64,000 nucleotides of DNA, from positions 1 to 64,000 of the forward strand of contig NZ_JMCC02000080.1 in assembly GCF_000737335.2 (NCBI RefSeq). Reading direction: 5' to 3'. This DNA is from Enhygromyxa salina. Its GTDB lineage: Bacteria > Myxococcota_A > Polyangia > Nannocystales > Nannocystaceae. This document shows positions 15,598-25,276 of the stretch, piece by piece; the first letter of the stretch is position 1, and each line of letters starts with the position of its first letter. The notes beneath the pieces are model-generated. The model had not been told where the DNA came from and ran no database searches. It saw only the letters and a program-made list of their open reading frames with translations. A program made the position numbers and the translations under genes.

Positions 15598-16299
15598 CTA
15601 GCGATCCAACAACACGTCGATCACGCTGGGACCGTCGGTCTGGGCCCCGGCAAATGACGCGCAGCGAAACCCGAGCTGACCGGCAGCGAGCCGCTCGCCA
15701 ACGGGCTCCGGCAGGTTGTGCGCACCGGTGAGGAACGCCTGCAACCGCGCCGCGACGTCGTTGGCGGCCTCGGCCCACAGCACTTCGTCGCTGGCCTGGG
15801 CGTTGGTCAGCACCAGCATGCCGGGGCCTGATCGGGCGAACTGTTCAATGTTGGAGCGGGTCAGCGGCAGCGTGGGCGACCAGCTCATGCCGCTCTCGGG
15901 CTCTTGGTGGGGAAATGCAGGCGGGTGCGAGGGCGGCAGCCCAACCAGGCCGCGGATCACGTCGAGCGAGGACAAGAACCCGCACACGCGACCTTGGTCG
16001 TCGACGACCACCAGGTGGTGGTAGCGGAGCTGACCCATCTCGAGCCCGGCTTGCTCGATCGTGGTGTTGATCGAGACCGTCGCCGCCGGACTCGTCATGT
16101 GCTTCGACACTGGCTCGTCCCGCTTGGCGCGGGCGAGGTTGCGCAGCGAGACCAAGCCAAGCGGGACACGCCGCTCGTCCACGACCGGGGCGGCCGTGAT
16201 GCCCAAAGTCAGGATCATGCCCAGCACCTCGCCCGACGGTTCGTGGGCGCGTACCGCATAGACCTCGTGGTTCATGACTGAGTCGATGCTCTCGCTCAT
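15598..16299 (-). CDS. Protein with paired CBS domains
   Basis: A 233-residue protein starting MSESIDSVMNHEVYAV at ATG 16299. Residues 5-55 and 70-125 form a CBS pair: MILTLGITAAPVVDERRVPLGLVSLRNLA and LRYHHLVVVDDQGRVCGFLSS each have the strand-helix pattern with the usual Pro-Val-Val-Asp core. The C-terminal 100 residues (GPGMLVLTNAQASDEVLWAE, RLAAGQLGFRCASF) form an extra domain I do not recognise. CBS pairs bind adenosine nucleotides such as AMP or ATP, which fits regulation of the P-loop kinase encoded 15 bp downstream. Divergent from the phosphofructokinase gene, 56 bp apart. Confidence 0.88.
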   Translation of the reverse strand: MSESIDSVMNHEVYAVRAHEPSGEVLGMILTLGITAAPVVDERRVPLGLVSLRNLARAKRDEPVSKHMTSPAATVSINTTIEQAGLEMGQLRYHHLVVVDDQGRVCGFLSSLDVIRGLVGLPPSHPPAFPHQEPESGMSWSPTLPLTRSNIEQFARSGPGMLVLTNAQASDEVLWAEAANDVAARLQAFLTGAHNLPEPVGERLAAGQLGFRCASFAGAQTDGPSVIDVLLDR

Positions 16300-16355
16300 G
16301 CTCGAGCGCGAGCGTAGCTCTTTTCTCGCGGCCGCGAGGCGTGTAAGCCTGCGCA

Positions 16356-17354
16356 GTGCAAGACCAAGCAAAGGCGATCGCAGTGCTGACCAGCGGAGGT
16401 GACGCGTCTGGCATGAACATGGCCATCCGCGCCGTGACGCGCAGCGCCCTCGCCCAGGGATGGGCCGTCTACGGGGTCAGCGAGGGCTATGCCGGGCTCA
16501 TCGCGGCACCCGAGGAGGGCAAGATTCGGCGCCTGACCGCCCGCGATGTCGGCGGGATCTTGGGCTTGGGTGGCACGGTGCTGGGTAGCGCACGCTGCAA
16601 AGATTTCCATGACGCCAGCGTGCGCGCGCGTGGGATCGCCAACCTCGCCGCGCTCGGCGTCGACGCGTTGGTCGTCATCGGAGGCAACGGCTCACAGGCG
16701 GGCGCCCACGCGCTCCACGAGCAGGGCCTGGCGGTGGTCGGGCTGGCGTCCACGATCGACAATGATCTCGAGGGCAGCGACATCACGCTGGGGGCCGACA
16801 CCGCGGCCAACGTCGCCGTCGATGCGGTCGACAAGCTGCGCGTGACGTCCAGCTCACATCGGCGCGCGTCGATCGTCGAGGTCATGGGCCGATCGTGTGG
16901 CTACCTCGCGTTGACGGTGGGGCTGGCGACCGGGGCCGAGGCGATCGTGCTGCCAGAGCAGGATCTTGGGCCCGACGAGGTCGCGCAGCGGATCGCGAGC
17001 GCCTACGACCGCGGCAAGCACCACGCGATCGTGATCGTGGCCGAGGGAGCGCGCTACAACGCGGCCGCGCTGGCCGAGATCCTCGAGCGCGAGCATCGTG
17101 AGCGCGTCCGGTTTGACATGCGGGTGACCGTGCTCGGCCACATTCAGCGCGGCGGCACACCAACCGTGTTTGACCGACTGCTCGGCGCGCGGTTGGGTGC
17201 CCACGCGATCGACTGCCTCGAGCGCGGCGAGCACGGGGTCTTGGTTGGCCTGCGGGGCAACGAGGTGGTGACCACGCCGCTCGCGGACGTGGTCGGCAAA
17301 CAAAAGCCCTTGGGCCTCGAGCTCGTCGAGCTGGCGCAGACGCTGGCGCAGTGA
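16356..17354 (+). CDS. pfkA: 6-phosphofructokinase
   Basis: A 332-residue PFKA-family enzyme from GTG 16356. It carries the N-terminal LTSGGDASGMN loop, the substrate loop STIDNDLEGSD with the catalytic Asp near residue 135, VEVMGRSCGYLAL for fructose-6-phosphate binding and LGHIQRGGTP toward the C-terminus. It would phosphorylate fructose 6-phosphate in glycolysis. The nucleotide motif is GGNGS instead of the usual GGDGS: the Gly that favours ATP over pyrophosphate is kept, while the preceding Asp is Asn. The stop codon ends 1 bp before the convergent lipoprotein gene's stop. Donor preference cannot be fixed from sequence. Confidence 0.92.
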   Translation: MQDQAKAIAVLTSGGDASGMNMAIRAVTRSALAQGWAVYGVSEGYAGLIAAPEEGKIRRLTARDVGGILGLGGTVLGSARCKDFHDASVRARGIANLAALGVDALVVIGGNGSQAGAHALHEQGLAVVGLASTIDNDLEGSDITLGADTAANVAVDAVDKLRVTSSSHRRASIVEVMGRSCGYLALTVGLATGAEAIVLPEQDLGPDEVAQRIASAYDRGKHHAIVIVAEGARYNAAALAEILEREHRERVRFDMRVTVLGHIQRGGTPTVFDRLLGARLGAHAIDCLERGEHGVLVGLRGNEVVTTPLADVVGKQKPLGLELVELAQTLAQ

Positions 17355-17355
17355 G

Positions 17356-18084
17356 CTACGGATCGGGCCACATGCACGAGGGCGCGTTGCCCTGGAAGCC
17401 TGGGAAGCACTCCATGTCCATCGGGCACGGGTTGCCAAAGCTGCAATTGATCGCGGGGGTACAAAAGCCGCTGTTCTGCCCGTCGCCAGGCAGGTTGGCG
17501 CAGCCATCTTGGTCGCTGACGTCGCACTGCATCTGGCCCTGACACGCCGTCGTGCACAAGCTCCAAGGCTGGTTTTGGCTGGTCCCGGTCACGCAGACCT
17601 CACCCGGGGCGCAGTCGTCATCGTCGCCGCTGGGGCACGGACCGTAGGGCACGTCGCCATCGCCATCGCCGTCGCCGGTGGGATCGCCGTCGCCGTCGCC
17701 GTCTCCGTCTCCGTCACCGGTGGGGTCGCCGTCTCCGTCTCCGTCTCCGGTGGGGTCGCCGTCTCCGTCGCCCTGCGCCGGGCCGCACACGCCGCCGTCG
17801 CACATCAGGCCGGGGTCACATCCGCCGCCCGGTGTGCAGGGGCAGCCGTCAGAGCCAACGACACAGCCGGAGTCACCGTCGCCACCTGGATCGCCGTCGC
17901 CGTCGCCGGTCGAGGGGTCACCGTCGCCGTCGCCGGAGTTGCTGGCACTGGACTCGCCAGTGTCGGCGGTTCCTGCAGTGCCGTCCGTACCCGTGCCGTC
18001 ACTGCCAGTGCCAGTGCTGTCACCGCAGCCCAGGCTGAGCGCCAAGAAAATTGAAGTTGTCCCAACGAGCCATGAAATTCGCAT
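17356..18084 (-). CDS. Cys-rich lipoprotein with GDGDGD linkers
   Basis: A 242-residue lipoprotein; the signal peptide ends SLGC (Cys20). Gly/Asp/Ser linkers surround a small Cys-rich module (GCVVGSDGCPCTPGGGCDPG with CDGGVCGP) at about residues 73-103. A second Gly-Asp linker leads into a C-terminal Cys-rich region with CAPGEVCVTG, CTTACQGQMQC and CMWPDP, giving paired cysteines likely to form disulphides. The organisation is typical of Nannocystaceae surface proteins of unknown role. The stop is convergent with pfkA with a single base between, so no separate terminator exists on either strand. Confidence 0.82.
   Translation of the reverse strand: MRISWLVGTTSIFLALSLGCGDSTGTGSDGTGTDGTAGTADTGESSASNSGDGDGDPSTGDGDGDPGGDGDSGCVVGSDGCPCTPGGGCDPGLMCDGGVCGPAQGDGDGDPTGDGDGDGDPTGDGDGDGDGDGDPTGDGDGDGDVPYGPCPSGDDDDCAPGEVCVTGTSQNQPWSLCTTACQGQMQCDVSDQDGCANLPGDGQNSGFCTPAINCSFGNPCPMDMECFPGFQGNAPSCMWPDP
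17650..17775 (-). repeat. Gly-Asp coding repeat
   Basis: Hexanucleotide-type Gly-Asp repeats (GGAGAC, GGCGAC) arranged as GDGDGDPT blocks in the lipoprotein linker. Confidence 0.9.
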
Positions 18085-18204
18085 TGCGGGACTGTCTCGC
18101 GAAATCGAGCGTCGCGCAGCAAGATTTTGGCACCAGGCGACGGGAGATCACCGCGAGCTTCACGCGAATTTCAGTGGGGGGTCGGGCTTGCCCCGATTTT
18201 TCGA

Positions 18205-18672
18205 CTATTTGGACCCGAAGCGTTTGTTGGTCTGCTCGTCGGTACGCGAGGAGCTCTCGATGATCGCCTCGTAGACCGCGTCACCTTCGAGCCCTTTGCC
18301 GCGGTTCTTGTCAACGAGATACTCGAGCGTCGGGCCGTCAGGGTTGCCGTATTTGGCCTGATCCCTGGCCCGCAGCGACTCGACCTCGGCCTTGTTGGAC
18401 ATCTTGTTGCGGGCCTCGCTCCGGGCGTCGTGGCGTATCGAGTAGGCCTTTTGGGCCCGCTGTTCGGCGCTGAGCCCCTCGGCCAGCCAAGCCTGATTCT
18501 GCTCCGGGATCGTCGCGACCTGGGCGTTGTACCAGTCGCGGACCTCCGCGTTGGTCATCGCGCCGTCGCTGGTGACGGCCTGGCCTGCTGGTGCGCCGCC
18601 GCTGCTGCAGCCGAAGCTGAACATCGCAACGAGCAGGAACACCACAAACGAGCGGACGCGCATCCCCAACAT
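18205..18672 (-). CDS. Small lipoprotein of unknown function
   Basis: A 155-residue protein. The signal peptide (MRVRSFVVFLLVAMFSFGC) ends in lipobox FSFGC, so Cys22 from ATG 18672; an ATG three codons later (18663) is an equally good start. The mature part is highly charged and helical (EVRDWYNAQVATIPEQNQAWLAEG, RARDQAKYGNPDGPTLEYLV). I do not recognise a family. The gene sits between the lipoprotein 17356-18084 and the end of the giant kinase gene on the same strand, with 120 and 72 bp gaps. Confidence 0.72.
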   Translation of the reverse strand: MLGMRVRSFVVFLLVAMFSFGCSSGGAPAGQAVTSDGAMTNAEVRDWYNAQVATIPEQNQAWLAEGLSAEQRAQKAYSIRHDARSEARNKMSNKAEVESLRARDQAKYGNPDGPTLEYLVDKNRGKGLEGDAVYEAIIESSSRTDEQTNKRFGSK

Positions 18673-18744
18673 CTGCGCGAGTATACGGGTTTGTGAGCTG
18701 CCTGCCCGGGGTTTTGGCTCGGGCGAGCGGCTTCCCGTTCACAC

Positions 18745-21700
18745 CTATTCGTCGAGGGCTTCGCGGACCTTGCGAGCCAGCGAGTCACGCGTGAACGGCT
18801 TGGTCAAGAACGCGCGCGCGTCCTTGTCCCCACCGAGGCCCTTGATCGCGTCCTCGGTGTAGCCCGACACGTAGAGCACCGCCATGTCGCGGAACTTCTT
18901 GAGGACCTCGTCGATGACCTCGCTGCCGCTGATCCCCGGCAGCACGACGTCGGTGAGCAGCATGTCGATCCAGTCGGTCTCGGCGGCGATCTTCAGCGCG
19001 TCTTCACCGTTGGCGGCCTCGAGCACCGTGTAGCCTTGCTGCGTGAGGATCGTGATCATCAGCTTGCGGACGCTAGCTTCGTCTTCGACCAACAAGATGG
19101 TCTCGCGCCCGCCGGGGATCTCTTCGGACTGGTTGCTGTTCGTCGCGTCGAGCACGGCCTCGACGACCGGGAGGTAGACCGAGAAGGTCGTGCCCACGCC
19201 GAGCTCGCTCTGGACCTCGATGAAGCCGCCGCTCTGCTTGACGATACCGTGGACCGTGGAGAGCCCCAGGCCCGTGCCCTTGCCCGCTGCCTTGGTCGTG
19301 AAGAAGGGCTCGAAGATCCGCTCGCGCGTGGCCGCGTCCATGCCCGCGCCGGAGTCCTTGACCTCCAGCGTCACGTAGAGGCCGGGCTCGCGGTTCTCGT
19401 GGCGCCATATCTTGGCCGGGCTCAGCTCCGCTTGCGAGGTGCGCACCCAGATCTCGCCGCCTTCGGGCATGGCGTCGCGGGCGTTGACGACCAGGTTGAG
19501 GGCGACCTGCTCGAGCTGGCCCGGATCCACGCGGATCCAGCCCAGGCCCTCGGTCAGATCGAGGACCAGCTCGATGTCCTCGCTGATCAGCCGGCGCAGC
19601 ATCTTGCTCATGCCGCTGACGCTCTCGTTGAGATCGAGCACCCGTGGCGACAGGAACTGCTTGCGGCTGAACGCGAGCAGCTGGCGGGTCAGCGCGCTGG
19701 CTCGCTCGGCGGCGTCCATGACCTCGTCGAGGGCGTCTTCGGCCGGGTACAGCCCCTCGCGCGCCAGCTCGGCGCTGCCCAGGATCACGCTCAAGAGGTT
19801 GTTGAAGTCGTGAGCAACGCCACCCGCGAGAGCGCCGACCGCCTCCATCTTTTGCGACTGGCGAAGCTGGCCCTCGAGCTGACGGTGCTCCGTGTCGTCG
19901 GTGCTGATCAAGGTGACGCGCGTGACCTCCGTGGCCTCCATGCCCTTTTGGTTGCCCAGGATCGGGCTGAGGCGGGTCGTCCACCACCGGCGATCTTCCT
20001 CGTCCTTGCCGAGCACCTCGGCCTCGAAGCTGTCGTGCTCGCCCGAGTCGAACACCTTGGCGATCGCGGCGTTGACCCGGTCCTGGTACTCGGGCGCGAA
20101 CAACGTCGCCATGCGGCGCCCGATCAGGCCACGCCCCTCGTTGACGAGGCCTCGCCCCTCGTTGACGAGGCCTCGCCCCTCCCCGATGACGCCGCGCCCC
20201 TCCCCGATGACGCCGCGCCCCTCCCCGATGACGCCGCGCCCCTCCCCGGTGACGCCGCGCCCCTCCCCGGTGACGCCGCGCCCCTCGTCGGTGACGCCGC
20301 GCCCCTCGTGGGTGACGCCGCGCCCCTCGTGGGTGACGCCGCGCCCCTCGTGGGTGACGCCGCGCCCCTCGTGGGTGACGCCGCGCCCCTCGTGGGTGAC
20401 GCCGCGCCCCTCGTGGGTGACGCCGCGCCCCTCGTCGGTGACGCCACGATTAATGAACTCGATGCAGCCGTCCCGATCGACGATCGCGATGTTGTCGGGT
20501 GCGTGCTCGACCAGCGAGGCCCACTGCGCCTCGCGGCCGCGTAGCTCATCGAACAGCCGCGCGCTCTGCAACGAGATCGCCGCCTGCGCAGCGAGGTGCT
20601 CGAGCACCTCGAGACGATCCGGCGTGAACACACCCGTGACCAGGCGGTTCTCGAGGTAGAGCACGCCGACCAGCTGATTCTGGCTGAGGATCGGCATGCA
20701 CACGATCGACAAGACCTTGTTGGACGGCGCCCCAGGGCTGGTCCGGACGTCGAGATCTGCGCGCGCGTCGTGGATGATCCGTGGCTCGCGGGTGCGCGCG
20801 ACCAGGCGAACGAGCGAGGTCGGCAACATCGCTTCGGCCTCGGCGAGGGGGATCGGGCTGGTGACGCGGCCGGTCGAGCCCTCGTTGTCGTTCTCCACGA
20901 CGACGTACAGCGCACCCTCGAGATGCTGGACCAGCACGCCGCGTTGAGCCCCGGCGTTCTCGATCGCGGCAGCGAGCACGCGCGAGACAACCTCGTCGTG
21001 GCTCTGCCCGCGGGTGATCCCCAGGGTGCTCTTGAGCACGCTGGCGACGTCGAGCGAGGCGCTCATCGACGAGGTCGTCGTCGATACGGTCTCATTGATG
21101 TTGTAGGGGATCGCCGTAGCAGCCGACAAGAACCGCAGCTCTGGAAAATCCCGCTCGATCTGAGCGACCTTGCCGACAGCCCCCCACGCCTCGTAGAGGC
21201 TGTGCGCCCGCAACATCGGCGTGTGGGCGAGGCCCTCCCAGCCGCGCGCACCCATGAAATGCCCGAGCCGCTCCCAGGCCAGCGCCTCGATCTGGGGAAA
21301 GGACTCGTGGGCCTGGCGGGCGGCACGTTCGTAGAGATCTTGGGCGAGCTCGGTTCGGCCGCGCGCGAGCTCGGCCTCGAGCAGCAGGGCGTGAGCGCCA
21401 AGGTTGCCGTCGTAGACTGCGGCCCACTTTTTTAGCTGTTTGTGGCTCTTGCGAAGGATCTTGCGTCGGCTGCGGAGCTGATCTTCGCGGGCTTCGTCGA
21501 GGCAGATCGCGGCGGCGAGGCCCCGATAAAACACGAATTCGGGGAGCAGATAGAAGCCAAACAATCCCTCGCCGACCTTGTTGACGACGGACTCGGACAG
21601 GGCCAACGCGCGCTCCGGCTCACCTAGAAACACCAGCGGCTGCATCGCCCAGTTCACGGCCACGCAACGCGGGTAGAGCAGCGTGAAGTCGTCAGGGTCG

Positions 21701-24700
21701 AAGCTGTCGAGGACCTCGGCGCCCTCGAGCACCTCGGACATGCGGACCCGGACGCGAATGGCCTCGGCGAATTCGACCATGCCCGTGTTACTTGCGAAGC
21801 GAGCGGCCTCTTGCGCTTCGACACGCACGACGTCGAGCGGGCGACCCATCGAAGACTGGTATCCGACCCGGTGCAATGTGGCATAGGTCGCGTACTCGAG
21901 ATCACCCTCTTCGAGGGCCAGCTCGAAGCTCGACTGCACCCCCTCGAAGCACTCTGCGTAGGGGCGCGTCCAGTGCAAGACAATGCTGTGCGCGAGCAAT
22001 ACCGTGATGCCGCGTCGCGTTGCGCCGGGCTCGTGGATCAGCTTCAGGGCGTGGTTGGCGAGTCCGGCGGCGCCGTCGTAGTCCCCGAGGGCTCCGGCCA
22101 ATAGCATGCACACTAACGCCAAGTAGTATGAAAAACTGGACGTCCGTCCGATCCGTAGACTCTCGAGCGCCGCCAATACAATGATGACGGGGACGAGCGT
22201 TCCGCCGACCACATAGGCGGGTCCCACCAACTTCGCCAGCAACTCCATTCGCAAGCGCGCCGAGGGATCTTCACACGCACTCAAGTGATCGAGAGCACCT
22301 CGGTTCTTGGCCCGAAACGCCCACTTCATGCGGACCAGTGACGACACCACCGTGACGGGCCCCGGCGATGGGGACAACCGCACGCCAAGCTTTTCGAGCC
22401 CAGCGAGAGCCCAGCGGATCGCATCTTCTTGACGACTTGCGATCGTGCACGCTTCGAGCCGAACGAGGGCGACATTGGCGTAATCGAGCGGGCTGAGTGT
22501 GGGCCCCATGATCGCGTCGAAGAGTTCGGACGCCCGCTCGTAGTCCCCCATCAACGAGACACACCGAGCGTGTTGCACACCCAGCGAGAGCGCGAGCCGA
22601 TCGCCATGCCCCCGTATCCTGGCCGACGACTTCCCGTCCCAACAAGCGTCCGCGCGCTCGAGCGCCCGGAGCCCGGCCTCGAGATGCCGCGCGGCCATCA
22701 TGGAAGCCGACGCTCGCAGCCCAGCTTGGCCCGCGAGGAGATCGAGCTCGGCCAGCTCCCACAGGCGATCGGCGTCATCTTCCGTCTCGATCGTTCGGTT
22801 GAGGTGATCAACGATGTCGTAGATCCGCTCGTTGAGCTGGGCCTCGGGCGCGGTGTCCCGCAAGAACCGACCGATCCGTCGGTGGTAGTGCTGGGCGTGC
22901 TCGGGGTCGAGCCAATGCCTGGCGCCCTCCTCGATGCGATCATGCGTGAAGCAGACGACCGAGTCGGACAAGGTCAGCAAGCCCTCGTCGGCCAGCGAGG
23001 TCACGTCGGGCAGCAGATCGGCCGGCCGTCGCTCGAGCGCAGCCGCCAACCCGCTCAGATCGAACCGGCTCCCAGCGCAGGCCGCAGCGGCGAGCACTTC
23101 ACGAAGCTCCGGCGAGAGCCGCTCGAGCTTGGCCCGAATCATGCCAAGCGCGTCGCTGGGGATCCCCGACTTGCGAACGGCGTCGGCGCTCCAGCTCCAA
23201 CCCGTGGCGCCACGAGTGAGCGCCCCGTCCTGCTCGAGCAACACCAGCAGCTGACGGATCAGCAGTGGATTGTTGTCGGTGCGTCCAGCCAGCGAGCCCG
23301 CGAGCTCGGCCGCGCGCACCTTGTCGACCTTGAGCGCGTCGGCGATCAGCTCGCTCACCGCCGCGGTCGAGAGCGGGCCAAGCTCGAGCTCGACCGATTG
23401 TTCGACGCGCTTGGCGAGCACGCGCAGCGGGTGATCGTCGTCGACCTCCTCGTCGCGATAGGCGCCAATCACCAGCAGACCCTTGGCGTCGCTGGCAGTG
23501 ACCAGCTGCTCGATCACCCGCAGGCTGATCGGGTCGCTCCACTGCAGGTCATCGAGGAACAACACTACCGGGTGCTCGGGCGCGGCGATCGTCGTTGCCA
23601 GCCGACCCAGCGCGACCAACAAGCGATTGCGTGACTCGAGCGCGCCGAGCTCGAGTGCGTCGGGCTGCGGACCCAACAGGTGCTCGAGCCCGGGGACCAA
23701 GGGCACGAGCACCGACGCCGTCGAGTCCAGCTCTTCGCTCAACCGCTGCTTCCAGGCCTCGAGTCGCTCCTCGTCTTCGATCAGCAGGCGGTCGACGAGA
23801 CGCGAGAGCGCCTGGGTCACGCCCAGCAGCGGCACGTTGCTGCGAAATTGCTCGAACTTGCCAGCGGCGAAGTAACCCTCGCGGTCGGCCAGCTGGGGCT
23901 GCAATGACTGAATGAGCGCGGTCTTCCCGATCCCCGACGGACCGTGGAGCAGCAAGAACTCCACGCCGCCGGCGCAGGCCCGATCGAATGCTTGGGACAG
24001 ACGCTCGACCTCGGACTTGCGCCCGTAGAGTCGGTCCGGCAGCTCGAGGCGCTCGGAGGCGTCGCCCAGGCCAAGCTCGAAGCTGGGGATCTCGAACCCA
24101 CGTCGCTCTTGTTGGCAACGCTCGAGATCATGCAAGAGCCCCTGCGCAGATTGGTAGCGATCGATCGGATCCTTGGCCAGCAGCCGCGCGACCATGGCCG
24201 CGAGCACCTTGGGGATCTCTGGGCGCAGCTGCTCGAGCGATGGGGGCACCCGCGCGAGGTGAGCGTGCACCAGGCGCAGCGGCTCGGTGTCCGTGAACGG
24301 CGGACGGCCTGCCAACATCTGGTAGAAGGTCGCGCCGAGCGAGTAGAGATCGCTGCGGTGATCGACCGTGCGGGTCGTGCGTCCGGTCTGCTCGGGCGCC
24401 AAATACGGCAATGTGCCCGCGAGCACCCCCAGGTCGTAGATCTCACGGTGGTCGCGCTCGAGCGCCACCGAGATGCCAAAGTCGGCGAGGCAGATCTCGA
24501 GGGTGTCCGGGTCGACGAGGATGCTGCTTGGCTTGATGTCCCGGTGGATGACGCGGCGTGCGTGGACGTTTGTGAGGATCGTCGTGATCTTGACGGCGAG
24601 CACCAGGAAGGTCTCGATGTCGAGCGGGCGGCCGCCCATGAAGTTGTCGAGATCGACGCCCGGGAAGCGCTTGAGGATCAGGACGTGCTGCTGGCCTGCC

Positions 24701-24948
24701 CGCACCAGATCCACGGCCTCGACCGCACCGCCAACACCGAGCGAACTCAGGAGCCGATACTCGTGCTCGAAGTGTCCTTCGGCGGCGTCTTTGTCAGCCA
24801 GATAGAACTTGGCGATGACAGCGAGACCATCGCGGTTGCGCGACGCGTGATAGACCGCCGTGCTCCGCGTCTTTCGCAGCAACCGCTGGAGGTCGTAGCC
24901 ATCGAGGAAGCCGAGCGAGGCCCCTTTTCGTGCCTCAGAGTGCGTCAT
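18745..24948 (-). CDS. Giant Ser/Thr kinase - ATPase - GAF - PAS - histidine kinase - receiver hybrid
   Basis: From ATG 24948 the protein has 2067 residues. Order: Ser/Thr protein kinase at about 15-290 (HRDIKPSSIL near 131, DFG, APEQ); predicted ATPase with P-loop GPSGIGKT near 336 and LFLDDLQW as Walker B; a long helical TPR-like stretch (about 620-1280); GAF (about 1296-1460); PAS starting VEHAPDNIAIVDRDG near 1478, split by 15 heptapeptide repeats; HisKA with phosphorylatable His1713 in GGVAHDFNNLL; HATPase (about 1820-1925, with GTGLGLSTVHGI); and receiver with acceptor Asp2000 in LLTDVVLPG. This matches the Anabaena HstK type of hybrid sensor kinase, with an added receiver. It starts divergently from the polyketide synthase gene, so it may sense a metabolite and control that cluster; this is inference. 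The residues needed for both kinases are present. Confidence 0.93.
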   Translation of the reverse strand: MTHSEARKGASLGFLDGYDLQRLLRKTRSTAVYHASRNRDGLAVIAKFYLADKDAAEGHFEHEYRLLSSLGVGGAVEAVDLVRAGQQHVLILKRFPGVDLDNFMGGRPLDIETFLVLAVKITTILTNVHARRVIHRDIKPSSILVDPDTLEICLADFGISVALERDHREIYDLGVLAGTLPYLAPEQTGRTTRTVDHRSDLYSLGATFYQMLAGRPPFTDTEPLRLVHAHLARVPPSLEQLRPEIPKVLAAMVARLLAKDPIDRYQSAQGLLHDLERCQQERRGFEIPSFELGLGDASERLELPDRLYGRKSEVERLSQAFDRACAGGVEFLLLHGPSGIGKTALIQSLQPQLADREGYFAAGKFEQFRSNVPLLGVTQALSRLVDRLLIEDEERLEAWKQRLSEELDSTASVLVPLVPGLEHLLGPQPDALELGALESRNRLLVALGRLATTIAAPEHPVVLFLDDLQWSDPISLRVIEQLVTASDAKGLLVIGAYRDEEVDDDHPLRVLAKRVEQSVELELGPLSTAAVSELIADALKVDKVRAAELAGSLAGRTDNNPLLIRQLLVLLEQDGALTRGATGWSWSADAVRKSGIPSDALGMIRAKLERLSPELREVLAAAACAGSRFDLSGLAAALERRPADLLPDVTSLADEGLLTLSDSVVCFTHDRIEEGARHWLDPEHAQHYHRRIGRFLRDTAPEAQLNERIYDIVDHLNRTIETEDDADRLWELAELDLLAGQAGLRASASMMAARHLEAGLRALERADACWDGKSSARIRGHGDRLALSLGVQHARCVSLMGDYERASELFDAIMGPTLSPLDYANVALVRLEACTIASRQEDAIRWALAGLEKLGVRLSPSPGPVTVVSSLVRMKWAFRAKNRGALDHLSACEDPSARLRMELLAKLVGPAYVVGGTLVPVIIVLAALESLRIGRTSSFSYYLALVCMLLAGALGDYDGAAGLANHALKLIHEPGATRRGITVLLAHSIVLHWTRPYAECFEGVQSSFELALEEGDLEYATYATLHRVGYQSSMGRPLDVVRVEAQEAARFASNTGMVEFAEAIRVRVRMSEVLEGAEVLDSFDPDDFTLLYPRCVAVNWAMQPLVFLGEPERALALSESVVNKVGEGLFGFYLLPEFVFYRGLAAAICLDEAREDQLRSRRKILRKSHKQLKKWAAVYDGNLGAHALLLEAELARGRTELAQDLYERAARQAHESFPQIEALAWERLGHFMGARGWEGLAHTPMLRAHSLYEAWGAVGKVAQIERDFPELRFLSAATAIPYNINETVSTTTSSMSASLDVASVLKSTLGITRGQSHDEVVSRVLAAAIENAGAQRGVLVQHLEGALYVVVENDNEGSTGRVTSPIPLAEAEAMLPTSLVRLVARTREPRIIHDARADLDVRTSPGAPSNKVLSIVCMPILSQNQLVGVLYLENRLVTGVFTPDRLEVLEHLAAQAAISLQSARLFDELRGREAQWASLVEHAPDNIAIVDRDGCIEFINRGVTDEGRGVTHEGRGVTHEGRGVTHEGRGVTHEGRGVTHEGRGVTHEGRGVTDEGRGVTGEGRGVTGEGRGVIGEGRGVIGEGRGVIGEGRGLVNEGRGLVNEGRGLIGRRMATLFAPEYQDRVNAAIAKVFDSGEHDSFEAEVLGKDEEDRRWWTTRLSPILGNQKGMEATEVTRVTLISTDDTEHRQLEGQLRQSQKMEAVGALAGGVAHDFNNLLSVILGSAELAREGLYPAEDALDEVMDAAERASALTRQLLAFSRKQFLSPRVLDLNESVSGMSKMLRRLISEDIELVLDLTEGLGWIRVDPGQLEQVALNLVVNARDAMPEGGEIWVRTSQAELSPAKIWRHENREPGLYVTLEVKDSGAGMDAATRERIFEPFFTTKAAGKGTGLGLSTVHGIVKQSGGFIEVQSELGVGTTFSVYLPVVEAVLDATNSNQSEEIPGGRETILLVEDEASVRKLMITILTQQGYTVLEAANGEDALKIAAETDWIDMLLTDVVLPGISGSEVIDEVLKKFRDMAVLYVSGYTEDAIKGLGGDKDARAFLTKPFTRDSLARKVREALDE
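20134..20448 (-). repeat. Fifteen 21-bp units expanding the PAS domain of the hybrid kinase
   Basis: The coding strand has 15 consecutive 21-bp units encoding RGVTDEG, six RGVTHEG, RGVTDEG, two RGVTGEG, three RGVIGEG and two RGLVNEG. A sixteenth degenerate unit runs into RGLIGRRMATLF. The variants are clustered in blocks, the pattern expected from successive local duplications. The flanks (CIEFINR and LIGRRMATLFAPE) are normal PAS sequence. Confidence 0.95.
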
Positions 24949-25276
24949 CACTTCGCTCGTGGGCAGCAATGTATCCTCATTTGGCTGAGGTAAGAAGTGC
25001 GACCTTCCAAAGGGGCGAGATCGCTCGGGTAAGCGCTGTTCCACCGCGAAATTGAGCGCGCGGATGGGACAGAATTGGACATCGGAGATGCGGCCGAGCG
25101 TCGAGAGCGCTGGGATCAAATCAAACGCGGCTGGGAGTCAAGTCACCGTTTGACGCGCTTTGAATGTGAGGCAGGGTCTTCGGGGCGACGATCTTCTCCA
25201 GACGATCTCTCCCCGCTCGTGTCAAGGCTGCCAGGACCGCCGTCGCCCGGCAAGCAAGACCTACGCTATCCATTTC
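24949..25276. promoter_or_regulatory. Divergent promoter region of kinase and polyketide synthase genes
   Basis: 328 bp with no credible gene, separating the two divergent starts at 24948 and 25277. It must contain both promoters. An open frame runs upstream of each chosen start, but neither extension has the coding bias or conserved residues of the genes themselves. I do not see a clear sigma-54 or sigma-70 consensus or a long operator palindrome. Confidence 0.6.
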
